From an uncultured Acidobacteriia bacterium (GTDB lineage Bacteria > Acidobacteriota > Terriglobia > Bryobacterales > Bryobacteraceae), in NCBI GenBank assembly GCA_903925975.1, contig CAIYHG010000041.1, forward strand, positions 1-64,000: DNA of 64,000 bases, read 5' to 3'. The stretch's first letter is position 1; each line of letters starts with the position of its first letter. The position numbers were made by a program, and so were the translations under genes. The notes under the pieces were generated by a model. It worked only from the letters and a program-made list of their open reading frames with translations, was not told where the DNA came from and did not search any database. This document shows positions 19,726-31,730 of this stretch, piece after piece.

Positions 19726-20307
19726 CTATATCGCCGGCGTGCCGTGCTGCGCCCGTGTCATGATCTCGTCGGCTAAGCGCTGCGGGCTGTCTACGTGAGT
19801 CAGGGTCAGGCGGCTGGTCTCGCCGGCGGTTTCGATGGAGATATTGCCTACGTCCCAGAGGCGGTCAATCGCGCCCTGGTCCACACGGACGTCCTGAATC
19901 TTCGAAAGCTGGATGGTGCGCGTAGAGCGCGAAGCCAGGCCTACTTCGTATCGCAGGCGGTCACCCGAAACTGTTGTCTTCGTGCACTGGCGGCGGACCC
20001 AGCGGGCAGCGGGCCAGAGAAGGATCAGCGCCGGAACTGCCGCTGTCCAACCGGGCGCATCCGGGCCTCGGGTGGAAAACCAGGCAACTTCCAGGCCGAT
20101 GAATACAATGGCAGCAAGCACGGCGCCGGCATAGACGAACTTCATCGTGGGCCGGATGATCAGGTCAGGCACGGGTTCCTCCTCCGAAGCCGCCATTGTA
20201 GCGCCCGGGGGCGGAAAGGAGTGAGCGCCCCAGGTGTTGTGGCGCCGCATTTCCGCTTTACAACAGGGTGCGCAGATTACTTCAACCGTAGGACCGGCAG
20301 CGGTCAC
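19726..20307 (-). CDS. PH-domain (bPH2/DUF304-like) membrane protein; true start probably downstream of 20307
   Basis: Two TMs then RSTRTIQLSKIQDVRVDQGAIDRLWDVGNISIETAGETSRLTLTHVDSPQRLADEI. Confidence 0.7.
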   Translation of the reverse strand: MTAAGPTVEVICAPCCKAEMRRHNTWGAHSFPPPGATMAASEEEPVPDLIIRPTMKFVYAGAVLAAIVFIGLEVAWFSTRGPDAPGWTAAVPALILLWPAARWVRRQCTKTTVSGDRLRYEVGLASRSTRTIQLSKIQDVRVDQGAIDRLWDVGNISIETAGETSRLTLTHVDSPQRLADEIMTRAQHGTPAI

Positions 20308-20337
20308 TCACGCTGCGGCATACTGGAGACAGCATTC

Positions 20338-20703
20338 ATGGACTTCACCCGCTATCAATCCGCACTTCGAATGGTGTGGGCCTTTGCCGTAATGGTCGTG
20401 ATCTGGCTCACCCTGCTGCCCAGCACCTCACTTCCGATTCGCGAACTGGCGCTGCTGCACATTAACGACAAGGTGGAGCATTTTGGGGCGTACACCGCGC
20501 TGGCGTTCCTCCCGACGCTGCACGAAAGGCGGCGGTTTCTGTTCCTGGCGGCGCTGGGCCTGGTCGCGCTCGGCGTGCTGCTGGAATTCGGCCAGTTACA
20601 CTCGTTCGGGCGCCAATTCGAAGTCAGGGACATGGTTGCTGACGCGATGGGCGTCCTCATAGGCGTGGCGATCGCATGGCCGATGCGCGCCGCGAAGGAT
20701 TAG
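20338..20703 (+). CDS. VanZ-like family membrane protein
   Basis: MDFTRYQSALRMVWAFAVMVVIWLTLLPSTS..NDKVEHFGAYTALAF..FGRQFEVRDMVADAMGVLIG; start taken as internal ATG. Confidence 0.8.
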   Translation: MDFTRYQSALRMVWAFAVMVVIWLTLLPSTSLPIRELALLHINDKVEHFGAYTALAFLPTLHERRRFLFLAALGLVALGVLLEFGQLHSFGRQFEVRDMVADAMGVLIGVAIAWPMRAAKD

Positions 20704-20745
20704 CGGGGGAAACAAGGGACTGCGATGCGATATCATTACGGTGCG

Positions 20746-21564
20746 ATGGCGCTTTCCGCACGCGTAATCCTATTTCTTTCACTGGCCATTGGCGGAGCTA
20801 ACGCTAGTTTGGGGCAAACTCCCCCGCAAACGCCGCCCCCGGCGGAACAGACGCCGCCAGTTCCCGCGGCTCAGTCCGGCTCTCCAGCGGCACGCGAAGC
20901 GACTTGGGCAAGGCTCGTGCCTAACATTCTGAGCGACCAGAAGCGCATCTGGCTGTTCCCAACCAAGGTGGCGCGTGGCAAGCATGTACTGCCTACCCTG
21001 GCCGTGGTGGCGGCCACAGCCGTTTTCATCAAGACGGATGCGCGGACGGCGGGGTATTTCCGGCGCACGGACGCTTTTCACGGGTTCAATTCGGTCTTCA
21101 CCGGCCAAGCCACGGAGATAGGGAGTTGGATTGCGCCGGCATCGCTCTATGCGGCAGGGTGGATCGCGGGCGATTCCTACATGAGGGGCACGGCGCTGCT
21201 CGCGGGCCAAGCGGTAGCGGACGCGGAAATCCTTACCACGGCGTTCAAAGACATCGACCGGCGGCGGCGTCCGGCGAGCTATGCCCCAGGCGAACGGATC
21301 GTGGACACCTGGTTCAACAGCCCAGGCAGTTGGGCGCGCGGGCGCGGCAGCTTTCCTTCCGGCCACACCATCGCAGCAGTCGCGGTGGCGACCGTTTTTG
21401 CGCGCCGGTATCCGCGCCAGAAGTGGCTGCCGTACGTGGCATACCCGCTCGCGGCGCTAGTGGGGTTCTCACGCGTGACGCTGAGTTCCCATTTCGCGTC
21501 CGACGTGGTGATGGGCGGCGCCATGGGTTACTCCATCGCTCGCTTCGCCGTGCTGCGGCAGTGA
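20746..21564 (+). CDS. PAP2-family phosphatase
   Basis: KDIDRRRRPASY ... GRGSFPSGHTIAAVAVATVFARRY ... SRVTLSSHFASDVVMGGAMG. Confidence 0.88.
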   Translation: MALSARVILFLSLAIGGANASLGQTPPQTPPPAEQTPPVPAAQSGSPAAREATWARLVPNILSDQKRIWLFPTKVARGKHVLPTLAVVAATAVFIKTDARTAGYFRRTDAFHGFNSVFTGQATEIGSWIAPASLYAAGWIAGDSYMRGTALLAGQAVADAEILTTAFKDIDRRRRPASYAPGERIVDTWFNSPGSWARGRGSFPSGHTIAAVAVATVFARRYPRQKWLPYVAYPLAALVGFSRVTLSSHFASDVVMGGAMGYSIARFAVLRQ

Positions 21565-21569
21565 TTCCG

Positions 21570-23999
21570 ATGAGAGCGCGCCTCATGTCTGCGCTGGTCG
21601 CGGCCTCCGCGCTTTCGGCGCAGAGCCTTCCCTGCCCTCGGGCCGTTGCTGCCGAAACGGTGAGCGCAGCGGGCGCGGCCGCGACGGAACCCGCCCTGGT
21701 TGCCCAGCCTTTGAACCTCACGGGCGAAGCCCAAATGCCGGGCGCCCTGCTTTCCCTCCGCGGGTTTTCGTGGGCCGGCGCGCGGTACTCAATCCAGGGG
21801 GTGAACGTCACCGACCCGTACCAGCCGGGGAGGCCGATGGCAGCCTCCGACGGCGCGGGCGCAGGCGCGGCGGGGTTCTGCACCGGTCTCACGATCGGCG
21901 CTTCGCCGGCATATGGCCTCGAAGTTTCGTCCGTTTCCGAGATTCGCCCCGGCCGGCACTTCTCGTTTCTCACTAGCGGAACGGCCTCTGGCCTGGCCTC
22001 AACGAATTTGCCGCCGGCGGCGGCGCGCGGCTGGATTAGGCAGTCCGAGCATTACAGGAGGCTGACGTACGACCGCGCCGAGGGCGCTGGCCCACTGAGC
22101 CGGCGTGCGGATTGGTCCGCCTCCGCCGCGGGGCAATGGACGCGGCAGGCCGTGGAAGTGGCCGCGCCGGGCTCCGACCGCGAGACCCGGAGCCTGTTCG
22201 GCTCGGCGCTGGCGCGGGTTGCGCTCACGCCGCTGAACCAACTGCAATTCGCGTTTTCCGGATCCCGAGCGCGTTTGGGTGATTGGGGCGCGCCGGCGGG
22301 AATCGAAGCGCTCGTGGGCCGGCGCATGGGCCCCTCGTTCACCCTGGCTGCCGCGCAAGGCTTTCAGAATCTTCGCGAAAACGATGCTTTCCATCTGGCG
22401 CGCGTGGCGTGGGCGCGGCCGATGGGAGCCGGGCAACTGCGCGCGGGCTATGCGTACGCCGGCGCCCGCCTGGATACCGCGCCCAACGTCCCCGCCGGCG
22501 CGCAGAGCGTGATGGATATGGCGGTTGGCCTGGGCAACGGCGTGCCGCCGCTCGAAAACCGGGCTACGCGAAAACGGCAGACTCTCGAAGCTGTCTATGA
22601 CGCAGGCAGCATGATGTTCGCAGGCAAACGCCACGCGCCGGCACTCGGTGGAACGGCCGAGTTCGCCGCCTTTCGCAACCGTTTCAGGGCGCCCTCTGCG
22701 CTCAACCTCATTACGGCGGAAGGCTCGCCCGCATTCGTGCTGCTGCTGGATACGTTTCCCAGCGCTGCACAGAGGCTGCAAACCTACGCCTTCTATGGAC
22801 ACGACGAGATCGCCGCGACGCCCTGGCTGACCATCGACGCCAACCTGACGGGCGACCTGGCCCGGGGCGGGGGCATCGCGTGGAGCGGCGTTTCGCCCCG
22901 CATGGGGTTTGCCGCGAGCGCGGGGCGCATAACGCTTCGCGGAGCATACGCGCGGCTGCATGCGCCGATATCCGGCCGGTATCTCGACTTTGCGGGCGGC
23001 GGCCTCGCGGGCTCACAGTACCGCTGGAACGACGGCAACGGAGACGGCGTTTATCAGCCGGGCGAAAGAGGAGCCATCAGCGCGGCCTTCCCGGGATCTA
23101 CGGCAATCGATTCCCCGCTCCGGCGGCCTTACGCGGATGAGTTCAATGTAGGCGCCGGGGTGGCGCTCCCGTGGAGTACTTTCGGCCGGATCGGTTTCTT
23201 TCGCCGCGACGAAAAGGACCGAATTGCGGCTGTGAATGTCGGCGTGCCGGCGTCGGCATATAGTCCTGTGACGGTCAACGACCCGGGTCCAGATGGTTTG
23301 AGCGGCACCTTCGACGATGCGCGTTTGACGGTATATGCGCAGAGCCCGGCATCGCTGGGGATGGATGCGTATCGCCTCACGAACCCGCCGGGCTTGCGGA
23401 CACAGGTGGAGGGAATCCTTGCCGAGGCGGGCGGCGAGTGGCGGCGCTACACGGCGCGGGCGTCGTTCACGGCCGAGAAATCGTTTGGCCCTTCGAACCC
23501 GGGCAACTCGCCGTGGGAGAACGATCCAGGCGTGGTGGGCGCGCTCTACGCCGACCCGAATACCCTCATCAACGCGGCGGGGCGTCACTTCTTCGACCGG
23601 GCCTATGTGGGTAAGGCGCAGTTCACGGGCTGGCTGCCGCGCGCGCTGGGCGCGGTGAACTGGGCCATGGACGTGACGTATCTCGATGGCGCGGCATTCG
23701 GAAGACGCCTGATCGTAACGGGTTTGCCGCAAGGGCCGACGCTGGTGAATGCCACGCTGCGCGGCAGCCCCGAAGGCGGGCATAGGGCGCAGCATATATT
23801 GAACTGGAACGTGCGCCTCAGCCGCGAGTTTCGGGGCGCGCGCGGGCAGTTCCAGGTGGGAGCCGATATTCTGAATGCAACGAACGGCGGCGCGGCGCTG
23901 GAGCAGGTGGAGACCACCGGGAAGGCATTCAACAGCAGGCTGCCGATTGCGATTCAGCCCGCCCGGTATGTGCGATTGTTTCTGAAATATGGGTTTTGA
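21570..23999 (+). CDS. TonB-dependent receptor-like outer-membrane beta-barrel
   Basis: Signal-like N-terminus MRARLMSALVAASALSAQ; plug-like LLSLRGFSWAGARYSIQGVNVTDPYQPG; C-terminal RYVRLFLKYGF; upstream part of ORF 21126 overlaps the PAP2 gene and is dropped. Confidence 0.75.
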   Translation: MRARLMSALVAASALSAQSLPCPRAVAAETVSAAGAAATEPALVAQPLNLTGEAQMPGALLSLRGFSWAGARYSIQGVNVTDPYQPGRPMAASDGAGAGAAGFCTGLTIGASPAYGLEVSSVSEIRPGRHFSFLTSGTASGLASTNLPPAAARGWIRQSEHYRRLTYDRAEGAGPLSRRADWSASAAGQWTRQAVEVAAPGSDRETRSLFGSALARVALTPLNQLQFAFSGSRARLGDWGAPAGIEALVGRRMGPSFTLAAAQGFQNLRENDAFHLARVAWARPMGAGQLRAGYAYAGARLDTAPNVPAGAQSVMDMAVGLGNGVPPLENRATRKRQTLEAVYDAGSMMFAGKRHAPALGGTAEFAAFRNRFRAPSALNLITAEGSPAFVLLLDTFPSAAQRLQTYAFYGHDEIAATPWLTIDANLTGDLARGGGIAWSGVSPRMGFAASAGRITLRGAYARLHAPISGRYLDFAGGGLAGSQYRWNDGNGDGVYQPGERGAISAAFPGSTAIDSPLRRPYADEFNVGAGVALPWSTFGRIGFFRRDEKDRIAAVNVGVPASAYSPVTVNDPGPDGLSGTFDDARLTVYAQSPASLGMDAYRLTNPPGLRTQVEGILAEAGGEWRRYTARASFTAEKSFGPSNPGNSPWENDPGVVGALYADPNTLINAAGRHFFDRAYVGKAQFTGWLPRALGAVNWAMDVTYLDGAAFGRRLIVTGLPQGPTLVNATLRGSPEGGHRAQHILNWNVRLSREFRGARGQFQVGADILNATNGGAALEQVETTGKAFNSRLPIAIQPARYVRLFLKYGF

Positions 24000-26900
24000 G
24001 TGACCATTGTGGAGACCATTGACAATTGCGCGGTTCGGCACGGCTCCCTCGCGGTCACGGCTCGGAACGGAGCGCGCGGTTTCCGAGCCGCGACTGCGAG
24101 GGAGCGGTCCGTATTCGCGATTCTGCTCGCACTATGGTGCGTGGCTCATCTTTGCGCGCAGACTGCCATACCCGGGGGCGTGATCTCGGGAGTGGTCCGC
24201 AACTCACAATTCCAGCCTGAGCCGCTGGCTCAGGTCTCGATATCAGGCGCCCACGGCGAAGTTCGGCGCGAAGCTCTGGCCGATGCCTCAGGCCGGTATC
24301 GCGTGGCGGGGTTGACGGCGGGCGACTACGAGCTGACCGCGACCAGTGGTCCTTCCGGCGCCGCCGGCGCGGCTAACGTTACGCTACGCGAAGGCCAGGG
24401 CGCCGAAGTCTCGATCACTCTGGGGGCTTCGCGCGTGGGCGGCGCGGGCTTGCCTCTTCCCGCACGCGGCGCGCTCGAGCTGGCGCGGTTGCGGGCGGAG
24501 ATCGAATCCGGGCAGCCCGGCGGGAACATCGAAGGTTGGGGCGTCTATGGCACGCGCGGCAACTCCGCGTTCAACAGCTACGGGCAGCGCAGCCAGAACA
24601 ACAACCTCCAGCTCGACGGCATCGATAACAACGACCCCTGGGTGCGGGGGGAAATGATCCCCGTCCCGCTCGAAGCCTCGGGCGCGGTCGCTCTCGCGGC
24701 GGGCTATATTCCGGCCGAACTCGGGCACGTCACCGGCGCGGCGGCGCGCATCGAGACGCGTTCCGGCGCGGATGAGTTTCACGGCTCCGCCTTCGAATAC
24801 TGGCGCGGATCGCGCCTGGCTGCGCGGAGCTACTTTGATGCCGGCAAGCCCGGCTTGCTGCGGAATCAGTTCGGGGCCGCTGCAGGAGGCGCCATTCGGC
24901 CCGGCAAGTGGTATTTCTTCGGAGAATCGGAAGGCGTGCGGGGCCGCGAAGGCGCCACCGTCACCTCAACCGTGCCCACGCGAGATCAGAAGGCGGGGCA
25001 GTTCAGCGGAGTGATCTACGACCCACTGAGCATCCACAACGTGGCCCCGCAGCGCTACGAGCGGACGCCGCTGGCTGGGAACCGCGTCCCCACCCTCCGC
25101 ATTTCGCAGGCGGCGCGCGCCCTGCTGGCGCTGTATCCGGACCCCACCCAGGCGGGCCTCGCGAACAACTATTCGTTCGCCTCCGATGATGTGCGCAACG
25201 GCGAACAACTTCACCTGCGAACGGACTATTCTTTCGACTCGCGCGGCTCGTTGTTCGCCAGAGTGAGCTACGGACGCCTGGATGGACGCGCGCCGGGGGC
25301 GCTGCCAGCGCCTGCCGGAACGAAGCTTCCCAAGGGGAGCTATGCCGGAAGCGATGCCGCACAGAACGCGGGCGGCGAGAATACGGAATCCCGGTGGCTC
25401 GGCGCGGCAGTCTCGCACACCTGGACCGCCTCGGCCAACCTGGTGAACGAACTGCGCGCGGGCTACGCGCGAAACAGTCTGCACGCGTACGCGGCTGACC
25501 GGGGCTTGAATGCGGCGCAGGCGCTGGGCATTCCCGGCCTCGGCTCGAACGGGTTGCCGTATGTTGGGGTGCTGGGCTATGCCTCGCTCGGCGCCGCCGG
25601 GCCGTCGCCGTTCGATATCCGTTCGGCGAACTATGAGATCGGGGATGCTGTGAATTGGCGAACCGCGCGCCACGCGTTCCGGTTTGGAATACAGGCCTTC
25701 CTGCGGCACGTAGATGGCGATGCTTCCGAGTGGAGTTCCCGCGGCGAGTTCTTCTTCACGCCGGATTACACCAGCCAGCCCGGCATCGCATTCACCGGCG
25801 ATGCGCTGGCCTCGCTGCTATTCGGCTTCCCCTCGGAGGCCAGGCGCGACGTTCAATTGCAGCCCTATCGCCTGCGCGGCCGGGAATGGGCCGCCTTCGC
25901 CCAGGATTCATTCCGCCTTGGGCGGCTCACGGTAGAAGCGGGTCTGCGGTATTCGCTGCTGCCGCCGGTCGCCGAGGCCTCGAACCGCATGGTCAATTTC
26001 AACTTCCAGAACGGCAGCCCGGCGCTCGATCAGTTTGCCGGAACGGCTGGCGTGGACCGGTACGCGGGCGTGGGCTACAACAAGCGCGCGATCTCTCCGC
26101 GCGTGGGTTTCTCGTTCCCCTGGACGCCAAACCTGATTCTGCGCGGCGCCTTCAGCCAGGCCTACGATACGGGCCCGTACATCGCCACCGGACGTATGGC
26201 CCGCAATGCGCCGTATGCCTCGCGCTACGATTCCGTGAACGGCACATTCCAAGTGGGGCCTAGCCTGACCGCGGGGATTCCGGCGGTAGGAGCCGCACAG
26301 GACCGATCCACCAACCCCGTTTACGCCGTACAGCCCGTCAGCTACACGCCCTATTCGGATCAGTGGATGCTGGCCATCGAAAGGCGTTTGCGGCAGGGCA
26401 TTGAAATCGAACTCAGGGGCATGGGCTCGATGGGCATGCACCTCCATGCGGAGCACGACGCCAACCAGCCCTACCCTGCCCCCACCCCCTACGAATGGAC
26501 GCGCTATCCTTTCGAGCCGCTCCACGCGCGCGTGGAATACCTGAGTTTTGCGGGAGGCTCGACGTACTACGGCGGGCTGGCACGGGTGGCGGCGCACACC
26601 CGCGCGGGCTTCTGGTTGGACGCGGGCTACACGTTTTCGAAGGCGCTCGACGATGCCACGGCGCCCGGATCGTACCAACTGAGCCGGCCGGCGCTTCCTC
26701 AATACGTCTATCACCTGCGCGGGGTCCGCTCGGTTTCGCCTTATGACACGGCCCAGCGCTTCACGGCGACGGCGCACTACGACCTTCCCTTCCGGCGCCT
26801 GGCCGCACTGAAGAATTGGCGCGTGGACGCCACCGCCACTCTCCAAACCGGCTTTCCTTTCACGCCCGAGCTGGCCATCAATTCGCTCAACAACGGCGGG

Positions 26901-27275
26901 ATTCTGCTGCCAGACCGCGTGGGCGACGGCTCGCTCCCTTCCGGCCAGCGCACCGTCGAGCGATGGTTCAACACCAGCCTGAACCCATCCGACCCGGCGC
27001 ACGCCTTTCAGATGCCGCTGCTATATGTTTATGGGAATTCGGGGTTCAACGTAGTCCGTGGCCCAGGCCTGGCCGTGGTGGACGCGGCGCTTTCACGCTC
27101 ATTCCGGGTGCGCGAAAGCGGCCGCCTTGAAACCCGCGTCGAGTTTTTCAATCTATTGAATAGGGCCAACTTCGCGCTGCCGGACCGAATCTTGGGATTG
27201 CCGACCTCGGGATCGATCAACCATACGGCAGCGCCCGGCCGGCGCGCGCAGGCGGCGATCCGGCTGGAATGGTAG
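24000..27275 (+). CDS. TonB-dependent receptor with N-terminal carboxypeptidase-regulatory-like domain (GTG start overlapping the upstream stop region)
   Basis: GVISGVVRNSQFQPEPLAQVSISGAHGEVRREALADASGRYRVAGLTAGDYELTA; YGQRSQNNNLQLDGIDNNDPW; C-terminal AAIRLEW. Confidence 0.88.
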   Translation: MTIVETIDNCAVRHGSLAVTARNGARGFRAATARERSVFAILLALWCVAHLCAQTAIPGGVISGVVRNSQFQPEPLAQVSISGAHGEVRREALADASGRYRVAGLTAGDYELTATSGPSGAAGAANVTLREGQGAEVSITLGASRVGGAGLPLPARGALELARLRAEIESGQPGGNIEGWGVYGTRGNSAFNSYGQRSQNNNLQLDGIDNNDPWVRGEMIPVPLEASGAVALAAGYIPAELGHVTGAAARIETRSGADEFHGSAFEYWRGSRLAARSYFDAGKPGLLRNQFGAAAGGAIRPGKWYFFGESEGVRGREGATVTSTVPTRDQKAGQFSGVIYDPLSIHNVAPQRYERTPLAGNRVPTLRISQAARALLALYPDPTQAGLANNYSFASDDVRNGEQLHLRTDYSFDSRGSLFARVSYGRLDGRAPGALPAPAGTKLPKGSYAGSDAAQNAGGENTESRWLGAAVSHTWTASANLVNELRAGYARNSLHAYAADRGLNAAQALGIPGLGSNGLPYVGVLGYASLGAAGPSPFDIRSANYEIGDAVNWRTARHAFRFGIQAFLRHVDGDASEWSSRGEFFFTPDYTSQPGIAFTGDALASLLFGFPSEARRDVQLQPYRLRGREWAAFAQDSFRLGRLTVEAGLRYSLLPPVAEASNRMVNFNFQNGSPALDQFAGTAGVDRYAGVGYNKRAISPRVGFSFPWTPNLILRGAFSQAYDTGPYIATGRMARNAPYASRYDSVNGTFQVGPSLTAGIPAVGAAQDRSTNPVYAVQPVSYTPYSDQWMLAIERRLRQGIEIELRGMGSMGMHLHAEHDANQPYPAPTPYEWTRYPFEPLHARVEYLSFAGGSTYYGGLARVAAHTRAGFWLDAGYTFSKALDDATAPGSYQLSRPALPQYVYHLRGVRSVSPYDTAQRFTATAHYDLPFRRLAALKNWRVDATATLQTGFPFTPELAINSLNNGGILLPDRVGDGSLPSGQRTVERWFNTSLNPSDPAHAFQMPLLYVYGNSGFNVVRGPGLAVVDAALSRSFRVRESGRLETRVEFFNLLNRANFALPDRILGLPTSGSINHTAAPGRRAQAAIRLEW
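24043..24105. repeat. REP-like palindrome (25-bp arms, 2 mismatches) inside the 5' end of the 24000-27275 ORF
   Basis: GCTCCCTCGCGGTCACGGCTCGGAA - cggagcgcgcggt - TTCCGAGCCGCGACTGCGAGGGAGC. Confidence 0.85.
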
Positions 27276-27359
27276 ATGTACGAAACCGAAACCGAGGATC
27301 GCGCGCCTGTTAGTATTCGGATAACCCAGAGAGAACAAGCCGCTTCAAAGAGACTATCT

Positions 27360-30093
27360 ATGCGTCGAAACGTTTCCCATGCGCTGCTTCTTGCCGCAAT
27401 TCTTGCCGTTGCGGCGGTATCCCAAACTCTGCCGCAAGGCGTTCAAAAGGGACCGTCCGTGGAGGGGATTACCGAGTACTCCTATCCCAACGGGTTGCGT
27501 GTCCTGCTGTTCCCCGACCCATCCAAACCCAAAGTGACGGTCAACATCACCTATCTGGTGGGTTCCCGGCACGAGGGCTACGGCGAAACCGGAATGGCCC
27601 ACCTGCTGGAACATCTGATGTTCCTGCAAACCGCCACGCGCTCCAACATCAAGAAAGAGCTAACCGACCGCGGCGCTGACATGAACGGCAGCACGTATTA
27701 CGACCGCACCAACTACTTTGAGACCGTAACGGCGTCCGAAGAGAACCTGCGCTGGGCTATCGGCCTCGAAGCCGACCGGATGGTCAACGCGAAGATGGAG
27801 AAGGCGCTGCTCGATACGGAAATGACCGTGGTGCGCAACGAGTTCGAAATGGGCGAAAACAGCCCGGGGCGCATCCTGATGCAGCGGGCACTCGAAGCCG
27901 CTTACTCCTGGCACAACTACGGGCACTCGCCCATAGGCAACCGTTCCGATATCGAAAACGTGCCGATCGACAAGCTGGCCGCCTTCTACCGGAAGTACTA
28001 CCAGCCGGATAATGCCGTCCTGGTAGTCGCCGGGCAGTTCGACGAATCGAAAGCCCTGGCCTGGGTCGCCCAAGACTTCGGGAAGATCGCGCGCCCGCAG
28101 CGCCAGCTCGAACCCACCTATACGGTGGAGCCGGCCCAGGATGGCGAACGCTCGGTGACGCTGCGGCGCGTGGGCGATAACCAGCAGAGCATGGTGGTCT
28201 ATCACATTCCGGCCACGTCGCACCCCGACGCGGAAGCAGTTGAGGTGCTTGCCGGCGTGCTGGGCGATACCCCCTCGGGGCGCCTCTACAAGGCGCTTGT
28301 CGAGACCAAGAAAGCGGTAAACGCCGCGGCCGGGACGTTCAGCATGCACGATCCGGGGCTGCTCATGGCGCAGGCCAATCTGCGCATGGATCAGTCTCTC
28401 GAAGAAGCCCGCAAGATCATGCTTCAGACCATGGAGGGCGCGGCCACTACGCCTCCAACGCCCGAGGAAGTGGACCGGGTTAAGACCCGCCTCCTGAAAG
28501 AAATCGACCTTGAGATGGCGGATACGCAGTCACTCGCTCTCGATTTGAGTGAGGCACTGGCCGCAGGCGACTGGCGGCTGCTGTTCCTCGGAAGGGACCG
28601 CCTGAAGACGGTTACGCCAGCCGACGTTTTGCGTGTAGCCAAAGCGTACTTGAAGCCCTCCAACCGCACGCTGGCCGAGTTCATTCCCGATAAGAGCCCC
28701 GACCGCGCCGAAGTCCCCGCCAACCCGGATATCTCGGCGATGCTGAAGGACTACAAGGGCGGCCCCTCTATTTCACAGGGCGAGGTCTTCGACCCCACCC
28801 CGGCGAACATCGAAAACCGCGCCAAACGAGCGCCGTTGGCCAATGGCATGAAGCTGGTCCTGCTGCCCAAGAAGATGCGCGGCGGGACGGTGATGGCACA
28901 GGTCACGATCCGGTTTGGAAACGAGAAATCGCTGTTCGACAAGGCCACCGTCGGCGGGCTCACCGGCTCCATGCTGATGATGGGGACCAAGACCAAAACG
29001 CGCCAGCAGATCCAGGACGAAATGGACAAGCTGAAGGCGGATATCTCCGTCAGGGGAGGCGCGAACAACGCCACGGCGACGGTGGAGACCACCGAAGAAA
29101 ACCTGCCGGGCGCGCTGAAGCTGGCGGCCGAGATACTCCGGCAGCCATCGTTCCCCGAGGCGGAACTGGAACAACTCCGGCAACGGCGCCTGGCGGCGAT
29201 CGAGCAGACGCGTTCCGACCCGCAGTCGCTCGCGAGCGTGGAGTTTCAGCGCCACCTCACGCAATATCCGCGCGGAGACGTCCGCTACGTCGCCCTGCCC
29301 GAGGAAGACATCGCGGACCTGAAGAAGGTGCCGCTAGCGGAAATCCGCCAGTTCTACGCGCAGTTCTACGGCGGCTCGAACGCGCAGTTCGTCGTGGTGG
29401 GGCAGTTCGACCCCGCCCAGATCCAGAAGCTCGGGGCCGAGCTGTTCGGCGATTGGAAGAGCCCCAGCCCGTTCGAACGGATCACCAACAAGCATCAGGC
29501 GATCACGGCCGAAGACAAGAAGATCGAAACCCCGGACAAGCAGAATTCGTTCTTCGTCGCCGGCATGAGGGTGAAGATGTCCGATGAAGATCCGGACTAC
29601 CCCGCCCTCTCCCTGGCCAACTATATCCTGGGAGGGGCCTTCTCCTCCCGCCTGGTGCACCGCATTCGCGATCAGGAGGGCCTGAGCTACGGCATATCGT
29701 CCAGCGTTTCCGCGCCCGCCCTGGATGATGGCGGCATGTTCGCGGTTCGCGCGCTCAGCGCGCCGCAGAATACTCCCAAGTTGGAAGCCGACGTCAAAGA
29801 AGAGTTGGCGCGCGCTATTAAGGACGGGTTCACGGCGGAAGAGGTTAAGGACGCCAAGGACGGCTGGTTTCAGGAGCGGGTGGTAGGGCGTTCTCAGGAC
29901 CAGGCCCTGCTCGGCACGCTGGCCGTGCGTGAGTATTACAGCCGGACGATGAAGTTCGACGAGGCTTTTGAAGCCAAAGTGGCCGCGCTGACGCCGGCGC
30001 AGGTTTCGGCAGCTTTCAAGAAGCTGATCGACCCCGCCGGGCTAACCGTAGTGCGCGCGGGCGATTTCCAGAAGGCGGGCGCTTACAATCATT

Positions 30094-30095
<2 letters not shown>
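27360..30095 (+). CDS. M16-family zinc metallopeptidase (two peptidase domains)
   Basis: TGMAHLLEHLMFLQT HxxEH zinc motif; VVRNEFEMGENSPGR; second non-catalytic domain. Confidence 0.92.
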
Positions 30096-31532
<1,437 letters not shown>

Positions 31533-31545
31533 GTCAAGTCTGCGA

Positions 31546-31683
31546 TTGGCAGCTTTTGGGGACGACGCCTAGCCCTACTGTAGGCCAGCTGCCACTTACT
31601 TGCTGCGTGGCTCAGAACGAGGCGTGCATCGCATTCCGAGCCGCGCAGCAAGTAAGCGGTAGCGTTAGACCTGGAACTGCCAA
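31546..31683. repeat. REP-like palindromic element (23-bp inner arms, 7-bp outer arms)
   Basis: CTTACTTGCTGCGTGGCTCAGAA (31595-31617) / TTCCGAGCCGCGCAGCAAGTAAG (31634-31656); outer TTGGCAG (31546) / CTGCCAA (31677). Confidence 0.85.
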
Positions 31684-31705
31684 ACGGCTTCAGCCGATCA
31701 ACATG

Positions 31706-31730
31706 GCCGGAGAGACCCTACATCTCCGGC
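31706..31730. terminator. Hairpin between convergent metY and IMPase genes, possible bidirectional terminator
   Basis: GCCGGAGA-gaccctaca-TCTCCGGC; right arm overlaps the 3' end of the IMPase gene; no strong T-run. Confidence 0.4.

Noticed and set aside
21126-21569. N-terminal extension of the 21126-23999 ORF
   Set aside because: Overlaps the PAP2 gene out of frame; signal peptide starts at the internal ATG at 21570
21999-24041. Long minus-strand ORFs opposite the first receptor gene
   Set aside because: Shadow ORFs; plus-strand frame has signal peptide and beta-barrel features
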